In this document: positions 55,502 to 64,000 of the stretch, piece after piece
Layout of the letters: each line of letters begins with the position of its first letter
Numbering within the stretch: position 1 is the stretch's first letter
Source: Atherix ibis
Taxonomy: Eukaryota > Arthropoda > Insecta > Diptera > Athericidae
Direction of reading: 5' to 3'
DNA: 64,000 nt
NCBI GenBank assembly: GCA_958298945.1
Contig: OY282606.1
Coordinates: 55,131,920 to 55,195,919 of the forward strand
Notes under the pieces: model-generated
The model's input: the letters and a program-made list of their open reading frames with translations, nothing else
Database searches by the model: none
What the model was told of the DNA's origin: nothing
Made by a program: the position numbers and the translations under genes

Positions 55502-58500
55502 ATGTGTTTTTCACCTTGACGGTTTGGATTGAAATTAACATTTCTTCACAAACATATGCAGAATATTCCTGTTGAAAATTGGTGCGGTTGATGGCATGTG
55601 TTTGATGTTATGTCAACTACGTCTAAACATGTCCAATCGATGGAATACAATGTTATATAAAACTATGCTGCACGTATAATAATAATAAATTTCTTCTTCA
55701 ACAAGTTTCTATATATTTACGAAAACGGTCAAACAAATTGTATATACACATATTATTTAGAGTTTACCTCTTATAAAACCATTATATAATTTTAGTATAG
55801 GTCAAAGTACTCTTTCTTTAGCATAATTAATATGTGATGTTATATTTCCAATTAATTCTTATTTCGTAACAAAATTATTTCAAAGCATATTAATATAAGT
55901 ATTATGACGGCAAATCTGCAAAAAAAACTTCTTAATTGAATTCTTTTGAAATGTATGGACGGTCTTTTATTATGCAAGCTTTTATAAGAACTTATAAAAG
56001 TAAACATTTATGGAAATAAGTTGTATATCAATTGAATAAAAGTAAAACTTTATGAAAATAGGTGAAAATAATTTTATTGTTATAACAAAAATGCACCTTT
56101 TTGCAACATAAATTATATGTATATATTGATTTTTTATGTAAAGTCAGAATAGCTATCGATTGGTCCTTTTAAATTATTAAATTTGTGTTAATTTATGTTG
56201 TATTAATTGGAATCACTATTTTTACATTTACGTATATTAATAAATTTAAGTTAATGATTATAGTTTTTACCTCATTGTAATATTGGAATTAATATTTACG
56301 AAAATACTTAAGGATAATATAGCCCTTATTGTTTTTTAAGTCTCTATTATTTATATAAAATTTTTAAGATTCCATATCTTTGCAAGAATAAAAATTTAAA
56401 ATATTTAATGTTAAAATTTATTTTGCATTTTAAATATTTATGAAACAAATATATGGTATTCTCTAAATATACAATTTAATTCATTTTTATTTTATGATTT
56501 TATTTAATAAAATATATATAATGTGGTGGCATTTTTTATTGTATGAATAATGAATAATAAAGATGCATTATTGTTTAAAGTTTCAACTTCAAATCTTATA
56601 TGAACGTTTTCAGTATTTAATGTATCAAAAAGAAAGGTTTGGTTAATTAATTTAGAAAAATATTAACTGTGGTATTAATAATAACTTAATAACATATAAG
56701 TATCAAATAGATTATTTCGATTCCGAAAATTGTTCTATTGGCATTACCCAGTAAAACACTTTTTTTAACAATATTTGGAAATTAAACTACCCTTATGTAT
56801 CTAGGGTGGTAATAAACGCACGTGTGTCCGTTGCCTAGTTGACCGGTTTCGAAGGGCAACCATTGTTTGTAAACAAGTGGCTTTAACATTTGATCATTGT
56901 GCAAGTATTATGATTTTCTATGGCAGTGATCTTTTATAAAAAAAAACATTAAAAAAATTTATAAAAATTATACAAGTGCAATATTTTTTTTATAAACTCA
57001 TATTTATTAATTTATAATAAACTTTGATCAACGGTTTTATACTATATACATGTATGTGTTTTTCGATATTTTCCATTTTATGGGGATTTATATTGGGTAC
57101 GTTTTAATTAACAATTGTTATGTGGAAAATATATTATATATTGTATTAGATGTTATATATATTATTATTATTGAGTATATATACTTAAAAGCATCTTATT
57201 AAGACGTGATCATATAATTATTAATATTATTTGCAATTATTATCTTATCGCATTAACCTTGCACTTGTGCATTTAAGCATAATTAAAAAATTAAAATAAA
57301 ATAATAAGTAAACTAATTTGAATTAAATATCAACTAAAATATTGGTGAAAATATACTGGAAAAAAATCAAATTAAGCCGAAATGATTTGTGAGTTTCGGG
57401 TCGATTTACAATTAAAAATTTTCGGGTCATTGGCAAATTAATAATTTTTTTCTTAGCTGTCAGCTAATTTAATTTAATAAAATTATGAACATCTAACAAT
57501 TAAAATAAAACTTCTGATATTGACTTATATACAATACAATATAAAAAAATATTATTTAAAAGTTTTTTTTCTGAATTATCATATTTTTTTATAAGATATA
57601 CTATAGTTGCTATTTGCACCAAATTGAAATGACTCATATCCGAAAATGAATACTTGAAAAATAAGCTTTAAGCATTTAATAGAAAAATTAACATTTTTTT
57701 TATATCTCTAAAAAGAGAAGATTAAAAAGAGTCAAACAGATAATTTTTAGGTTGTTGTGGAGAACTGTGTGTGATATGTAATCAGAAGTTCCCATAAACG
57801 TACAAACAATTTTTTTTTTTAATATTTTACTTGGAAACATATTTTTTCTCTACAAATTATACAAATAAAAAGTTTGTCGGGATTGTGACTACGAGGAGCT
57901 TTTTCTTATTCATGAACTGTTACCTTGAAATTTATAAGTCATTGACTTGAGAATAATTTAATTTTTTGTTCAAACATATCAACTGAATTTGTACTGATTA
58001 TTTTTTCCAATAATACAATTTTACATGATAACATAATATATTTACGATGACAATAAAAAAAAATAAAATTTGTTCTTGTATTTTTTATGATATGCAACAA
58101 AAAAATGATTTTTTTTAAATTATGTGATAGGCAAGTTTCACAAAATACTTTAGATAATTTTATATTATTTATTTAAGTTCATTCACTTGAGTATATTACA
58201 TATAACAAATACAATTATATTCATTTAAGAAATAATTATTTACGTATAACAACTAAACTATGATTCTAGTAATAGTATTTATGAAAATAACAAAAAAAAT
58301 TATATTTTACAAATTCTTATATATATAGCATACATATGCAATAGGGGAATTAAAACTATTAGAAAATTACTGAGACCTTAACTAGGAGTTTATTTAAATT
58401 ATTTTCACATATTTAATATATATATATATTATATATTGTACATGCACAATCATAATCAATTATTGATAAATTTGTAAAAATAATAGTCTATTGATCTCTC

Positions 58501-58522
58501 TCCTTGCATTTTTTATATAAAA
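55502..58522. other. AT-rich DNA, copy-2 tail and single-copy flank
   Basis: 55,502-57,492 repeats 45,435-47,395. 57,493-58,522 is single-copy, AT-rich, and probably includes the 3' UTR of the ATP-grasp-like gene. No ORF is supported. Confidence 0.5.
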
Positions 58523-60271
58523 TTATTTAACATGAACTGGCGTTGAAAAAGTCGTAGCCATATTTCTAGCCGCTTGTCGCCTACTTAAAAATGTTTTAAC
58601 CGATTTAAATGGTAATTGAAAATGATAGTATGCACAATATGGCAAAGGATCCCAGTAAACGAATAGTGCTTCCCTTTTATCTAATACAGTTCCAATTAAT
58701 TTTCCAACAGCATCAATCGAAGGATGTTTGAGTGTGTTTAAGACTGCATCATGAATCCAATAACGTCCACTTTTCTCAACAAGAGGTCCTGAATTCTGCC
58801 GAGAGAAATGTGGGCATGGTTTATATAAAACTTTTGAGTGTACACCTGTATGGCATATGTATGGTAAAGATACTCCAACACGGCATCCTAATGGTAAAAG
58901 TTCACCTTTCGATTCACATTTAACAAATCGGAAGCTAATATGACCATTAATAGGTCGTTGTACACGCAATTTGGCAAAAAATTCATTTAACCAATTTTCA
59001 ATTTGTTCATTTTCTTCTGGTATAAGATTTCGAGTATCTGGATGAACAAGACATGTAACATTTGCAATAACTTTCGAATCTTTTATAGTTGTACAAGTAA
59101 CATAATGATTTCCCGGTACATCTCGAATAACTACCCAACGTCTTTCGTCGCTTATTTCATGTGCAATCTTCAGATCACGTCGATTTTTCGGAAGAACAAA
59201 TTTTTGACGCTCTAAGACACCCTGACCCCCAGTTGCAAGAATTATATTACGATATGGTCCTAGCCAGTTAATTTCATACAGGCGAGCCAAATCCTCCTTT
59301 GAAGAAACCACTTGAAACGGAGGCAATTGCATTCCATTATTTTTGCATTGTTTTATTATTTCAAGAGTATCATCTAGTATGTAGTTCTCTTGCAGTCCTG
59401 GTATAAAAGTCGAACATCCTAATAAATCCAAATATGGCTTAGCTAAAGCGTCATAATGTGAAGGACTGGTAGCACACACTGGAATGTAATATGTTGGCTT
59501 TTCTTTTTCAACAATATCACACAAAGCCGCTATATAATCTTGTGCTGAATCTTTTGTTGGCATTGGAACAGTATAAAATTTGCTTACAGCTTTTGAAAAA
59601 CGTGCTAGTCCAAATAAGCCTTCAAACTCGAAAACAATTACTCTTGCACCTGATGAAAAAAAATTACGTGCCAAATGAAGTGTTTGTATGGTGCTACCGC
59701 AGCTTATTAAAATTGTCCGTTGATGATGCCGTTTTGCCGGACCATATGTTAATGTTGTTTGTAGTATCCAACTTATGAATGATACGGGAACCTCGATCAT
59801 TTTCCAGAAAACCCATAAAAGTGCCGAAATCCAAAATGTAGGAGCAGCAAATGATAAAGGTGAAAATAGAAATTTTAGCACTAATTGTGTCATTTTAGTA
59901 GAAATTTTTAATAGAATTAACGGCCACCATAGTAGATATCCTATAATGGCAGGATTTCCTGATTGATGGATGGTGTCACTATTTGGTTGATCCTTTGCGA
60001 CAACATTAATTTCTCGATCTTCTGGTATTAGAGTGAATGTGCTCGAATATGTTCTGCGTAATGTTGATAGAGGCGACATAGATACGGGCGATGTACTAAC
60101 TGGAGACGAAGGAAAAAACGTTGGAGAATTATGTCTCGAACTATATGGTGTGCTTCGTGGTGTTGAACAAATGGATTTTGGTGGAGATGTACTGATACTA
60201 TGGGGCTCACTTTCGTTATTTACACGAGGCCAGGCCCCAAAAAAATTCGCATCACGATAATTGGCTGGCAT
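58523..60271 (-). CDS. Membrane-anchored ATP-grasp-like protein, complete
   Basis: Uninterrupted 582-residue frame, single coding exon. Residues 20-75 are Ser/Pro-rich (SPVSTSPVSMSPLS). Two or three hydrophobic segments lie at about 105-124 and 130-172. After them a cytosolic domain starts with a Rossmann-like RTILISCGSTIQTLHLAR (186-202). ENYILDDTLEIIKQC (296-310), RRWVVIRDVPGNHYVTC (378-394) and NGHISFRFV then LLPLGCRVGVSLPY (443-471) fit an ATP-grasp pre-domain, lid and binding core. The usual metal-binding Glu/Asn signature is not obvious. Fungi and animals have such lone ATP-grasp proteins, mostly uncharacterised. The substrate is unknown. The start at 60,271 is the only reasonable Met. 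Confidence 0.72.
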   Translation of the reverse strand: MPANYRDANFFGAWPRVNNESEPHSISTSPPKSICSTPRSTPYSSRHNSPTFFPSSPVSTSPVSMSPLSTLRRTYSSTFTLIPEDREINVVAKDQPNSDTIHQSGNPAIIGYLLWWPLILLKISTKMTQLVLKFLFSPLSFAAPTFWISALLWVFWKMIEVPVSFISWILQTTLTYGPAKRHHQRTILISCGSTIQTLHLARNFFSSGARVIVFEFEGLFGLARFSKAVSKFYTVPMPTKDSAQDYIAALCDIVEKEKPTYYIPVCATSPSHYDALAKPYLDLLGCSTFIPGLQENYILDDTLEIIKQCKNNGMQLPPFQVVSSKEDLARLYEINWLGPYRNIILATGGQGVLERQKFVLPKNRRDLKIAHEISDERRWVVIRDVPGNHYVTCTTIKDSKVIANVTCLVHPDTRNLIPEENEQIENWLNEFFAKLRVQRPINGHISFRFVKCESKGELLPLGCRVGVSLPYICHTGVHSKVLYKPCPHFSRQNSGPLVEKSGRYWIHDAVLNTLKHPSIDAVGKLIGTVLDKREALFVYWDPLPYCAYYHFQLPFKSVKTFLSRRQAARNMATTFSTPVHVK

Positions 60272-61879
60272 TTTAAATAATTTTATATTATGTCACTTTT
60301 ACTCTATTTATTATATATTATATTAAAGTAAATCACTATATCTCTTAATGTCTTTTTGCAAAATTTATAATGACAGTCACAAAATTGAATTAATCCACAA
60401 TTGAACAAATAAAATAATACCGAAAATATTATTTAATATCATATTCTTAATGTTGTCAGCTCTTTAGCAATGCGGAGACTAAAGTACTTTCAGACAAACA
60501 ACACATCTTTTAAGTTCGAAAAGCTAAAAAGGCTAACTTTTATCATGTACTTTGATCCGCTTCTCACTTTGCAAATAAATTACACACACGAATATTATGT
60601 GCGTGCAAAAATATATAACTTTTTTTCATATGCCCGTAAAGACATGTAAATACATTGTATATTATTTATGAACAATTGTTAATCGCAAAAAATTCACATA
60701 AAATCAAAAACAACACTATAGCAGAAATATAACAAACCAATATTAACGTTTTCGACATCCCTTAATCGATAGTTTACTCTAATATACATATGTACATACA
60801 ATATATGTATGATGTATGTGTATAATTTATTAATCGCTTTCATAATAATAATATGCGACACAAAAATACATATGTATGGTATATGAGATTAATACAATGT
60901 AAATATCTCTATACCCAGTCGAATTTGAAATATAACATTGACTAGTAACAACAAATTATAAATATAGTGCAAAAAATTGTTGTTTTACTTTAAGAAGAAT
61001 TCACTTATTTTTGGAAAAAAGATAATTTAATAAAAACAAAATGCACACCTCAGTTTTAAGATAGAGCGCAAACACATATGTAAATATCTCATACCAGTGC
61101 ATCGACTTTTATTAATTCCATTGCTACTAATATTTTTGATAACTTAGGCAAGTTATCAAAAATACAATATGGACTATATGTTTTTCGGTAATTTACGTAT
61201 GTATATACTTGTTAGTATAATTATTTATGGGGACAAAATATCGATTGTATATAAAAATGAAAATCGGTATGCAGTTTCATTTATGGAAATAGAAAAAATC
61301 TTTATTGTACTGATAATATATGATGAGTGCATTATTAATTGATTCGCGCATTCAATTTTTTACTCGTATTACGTCTTCTTAAGTTTGTTCGCTCAACTAA
61401 TATTAAGAGTAGCACATGAATTACAATAAATGGTATGATCTAAACCATACACATTATCTGACGCCGAGAAAAAAAAAACAAAGTTTAGACTATGATCGCT
61501 GGTGCTAGCGTGCAAGTTTGTTTTGTCTAGGATTTCATTTATTTTACCGACAAGAAATACGCATATGGGTATTTTCATAAATCAAATAAATATAAATATT
61601 TTATTTGATTCAATTTAAATATTTTCATAAGTAAGAATAAAAATATTATCAGGAAATAGGAACTAAAAAGTATGTCTGCCTAACCAAATGATCCATTGGA
61701 CTTTAAGTTTTTAAAAGTTAAAAAAAAACCATTTTGACTACGTATTGATATACATTTACACGTATCTGTTTTTCAAGCTATATTATTAGTTCACAAATTT
61801 TTTTTCTAAATAATTTCAAATTATAATGAAGTAACGGTGATTTTATTGACTTATTTGCTTACATAGACTTGAGAATTAT
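60272..61879. other. Upstream AT-rich region of the ATP-grasp-like gene
   Basis: Presumably contains the gene's promoter and leader. A small inverted pair ACTTAGGCAAGTTATCAAAAAT lies near 61,130-61,165 (TTTTTGATAACTT / AAGTTATCAAAAA). No coding region. Confidence 0.5.
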
Positions 61880-62265
61880 GTACAAAAAATAATATCGGCT
61901 AAATAACTGTCTCTTGCCTTATAGCAAATGTCTGCTCTTTGATGACATTTTGCAACATGCTTTCGCACACTTCCGGATTAATTTCAAAGATTTCGTTGTG
62001 CATGTGTTTTTTTCGTTGTTAACATATTTGTCTCCTTTCGATTAGCATAGACCTTCCACAATCTAATATCATCATATGGAGAAATCGGGAGTTGTTAAAA
62101 CTAGCGAATAAGAGAAACAAATCGACATGGTAACTTTTGGATATAATTCGGTCAGGATTCATTACTGCGCGTGCAGTACGTGACGCAGTTCCATTCTGCT
62201 GGAAGCACATGTCGTCCAACCCAAATTGATCCCATTCATGGGTGAAAAGGTTCTGTAGCATGTCT
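61880..62265 (-). pseudogene. Tc/mariner-type transposase remnant
   Basis: The minus frame reads FGLDDMCFQQNGTASRTARA (the DMWFQQDGA block of Tc-like transposases found in many insects), MNPDRIISKSYHVDL, and after stops NEIFEINPEVCESMLQNVI, a typical C-terminus of that family. The catalytic Asp of FQQDG is Asn here. Only the last third survives. Confidence 0.68.
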
Positions 62266-62529
62266 CTTTATCATTAACCAGTTACTGTAACAGCATTATT
62301 AGCAACGTTTTCTAGCCTGATCACCGCATAACACAATCATTTTATCAGGGTGTAAAATGTTACTAGGCAGGATATTATTGGCCCATACCAAAGAGAAATC
62401 ATCGAATAAAAGTTGCTTATGATAGCACAGCCAGAGTAAAATTCTATGTATACACAGAGAGTTCGGCATCGCAGAAAAATTGATTAGACTAACTAGGCCG
62501 AATTACTTCAGAGACATTTAGCATTCACA

Positions 62530-63310
62530 ATGATCTTGTAAGGCCTCTTTAACCTAGCGCTGGAAAAAGTGATTCGTCACTCAGGAGTAAGACACTACGT
62601 CTGGATTCGTGACCATCTTCATTAAGTATACCCAGCTTTTAGCATATGCTAACGATATCGACATTATGTGTTGATCAGAATGAGTTGTATGAAAGGCCTT
62701 CGTCAAGATTAAACCGGCTGCGAAAACCCTTTGGCTGTGCATAAATGAAGGCAAAACAAAGTACAGCGTCGGCGTCGAAGTAAATACCAATCATGTTAGC
62801 ACTAGTGGCATACAGTTAGGAGATTATAGCTACGAAAGAATGAAATCATTTTCTTATTTGGGGTCAAAGGTCGCAGCCGATAACAACTGCGCGCGCATGG
62901 CTGCTGGCAGTCTAAATTATTTCCTTCGCAAATGATCACCATACATCGAAGCTGCTGCTGTACAAGACACTACGTCTTGCCAATCCTCATGTATTCTTTG
63001 GAAACTTGGGTTCATAGCAAATCATTGAGAACTCTTGTCCGTGTTCGAGAGGAGGATCCTTCGAAGAATTTTTGATCTTCTACATTAGAGTAGAAGATTC
63101 CGTATCCAATTTAAGGGTGAGTTATCGCGGCCGAGCAGTAGTGGATACTTCAACAGACTGCGGATGGATGAGCAAGATACAACCCGAAAAGTCTACAAAA
63201 GCTTTATATATTGTCCGAGAAAACGAAATAGGACCTACATTCGGTGGAGCGACGGCGTTACCTCTTGATCGCATTCGAAAAGAGAATTTCCGAAGAATAT
63301 TTGAATTTGT
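62530..63310 (+). pseudogene. RTE-type reverse transcriptase remnant (C-terminal part)
   Basis: Plus-strand pieces: LLAYANDIDIMC (catalytic YADD as YAND), LWLCINEGKTKYSVGVEV (thumb start), MKSFSYLGSKVAADNNC, SVFERRILRRIF. These follow the order of the RTE/BovB-like C-terminal RT region. Multiple frameshifts and stops are present. It is unrelated in copy to the RTE at 18,880-21,650 and on the opposite strand. Confidence 0.72.
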
Positions 63311-63334
63311 TCGGAACAGTGATGATGACTGAGA

Positions 63335-64000
63335 TACTCGTATATTAGATGTATGTGTATAATAATACCTCAGGTATAAATCTTTTAGTCTTAGCGACAA
63401 ATTGGGTACAATTGGCGACTCTTAGTTTATTTGTATGTTCTTACTTTTGTAGAATATTTTCGAGGCTTTGTAAGCAACACTCGGTTCGCCTCATGTTTGT
63501 CCACCTCTTAACAGCTATCACTTGTGGTATTTAAAGAGCGAGATCTTATTTAACGATAAATGTTAGATTTGTCTAAACAATTTTAATTGGGTTTTAATAA
63601 ACGGTGTTCTGGAAATTCTTCTCTCTGAACTTTTTTTAATAATGTTGATAGATATCTATAACTATAAGTATTACAAACATATTTTTTTCTATTGAAATTT
63701 TTAAAAAAAATTTCTTTTATATCAGCAACTAAAATGTTATTGTTACAAGCAGATTTACATCACTGATAATTAATAAAATTCTGCAGCATGAAGTTGGAGT
63801 AAACACCAACCGGCGCTTTTCCAACTAATCTCGAGACCATTGTCTCTTTAGTACTTTTTTGGAGGTTAATAGAAAATAATCTTACGAGTAAATTATGATG
63901 ATAGGATAAACGGAAGTAAAATTTTTGGCAACGAAAAATACACAGATCCTGAACAAATGGAACACTAAGTTTATGACGTTTGTTAGCGTCAACCATTTTT
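63335..64000. other. Right end of window, no recognised gene
   Basis: A 78-codon minus-strand frame (63,996-63,760, starting MVDANKRHKLSVPFVQDLCI) runs to the window edge region and has a protein-like composition, but I do not recognise it. It may be the end of an exon or of a transposon ORF. Confidence 0.3.

Larger units (their letters stand above)
47396..57492. repeat. Segmental tandem duplication, copy 2 (10.1 kb with insertion)
   Basis: Head-to-tail copy of 39,123-47,395. Differences noted: two amino-acid changes in rox8, one codon insertion and one change in RNFT, one or two changes in ARL6IP4, the 1,789-bp transposon, and about 30 extra bp at 56,686-56,718. The right boundary is GAACA followed by single-copy TCTAACAATT. 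Confidence 0.95.

Noticed and set aside
59491..59778. 95-codon plus-strand frame inside the ATP-grasp-like gene
   Set aside because: Antisense shadow of a clearly coding frame.
1..64000. tRNA, rRNA or other structural RNA genes
   Set aside because: I looked for B-box-like GGTTCGAATCC and rRNA-like GC-rich blocks and saw none that fold convincingly. A covariance-model scan would settle it.

Overview
The window is AT-rich eukaryotic DNA with small spliced introns, typical of a dipteran insect. A Rox8 (TIA-1/TIAR) orthologue, BED-finger hAT and mariner transposons, and I-clade, RTE and gypsy-type retroelements point to a cyclorrhaphan fly, perhaps a tephritid. The genus cannot be fixed from sequence alone.

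Left part (1-35,400) is almost wholly transposable elements and contains no host gene I can support. Positions 1-5,300 hold an I-clade non-LTR retrotransposon on the minus strand (ORF1, endonuclease, reverse transcriptase, RNase H), inserted in an old gypsy-type gag-pol fragment. A BED-finger hAT transposon (6,579-15,594, 8-bp target duplication CCCTGTCG) carries a 570-bp MITE and a gypsy-type LTR retrotransposon (10,183-15,556, apparently identical 247-bp LTRs) nested inside it. Next come a degraded mariner (15,852-17,058), a 1.4-kb element with TAA target duplications (17,370-18,781) and a degraded RTE element (about 18,880-21,650). An AT-rich desert follows, then an unidentified gag-like pseudogene, a 2.13-kb perfect-looking tandem duplication containing I-element ORF1 debris and a 30-bp hairpin, a 1.36-kb DNA transposon with a DUF7869-type transposase, and two mariner remnants.

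Right part (38,577-60,271) holds the host genes. Rox8 (minus) and an RNFT-type RING ubiquitin ligase (plus) diverge from a shared 1.3-kb intergenic region, and an ARL6IP4-like gene (minus) lies convergent to the RNFT gene. This block is tandemly duplicated (39,123-47,395 and 47,396-57,492). The second copy starts inside rox8, so it encodes a Rox8 with three RRMs but no Q/Y/A-rich tail, plus complete RNFT and ARL6IP4 copies. The second copy also contains a later 1,789-bp transposon insertion with a DUF4806-like gene. Downstream is an intact single-exon gene for a membrane-anchored ATP-grasp-like protein (58,523-60,271, minus). The right end (61,880-64,000) has a Tc/mariner remnant and an RTE-type reverse transcriptase remnant.

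Most notable: a BED-finger hAT whose subterminal regions are packed with TATCGATA, the site recognised by the hAT-derived fly factor DREF; an LTR element with intact reverse transcriptase but amputated integrase and identical LTRs; the segmental duplication that makes a tail-less Rox8; and two DNA transposons with unusual proteins (DUF7869 and DUF4806).
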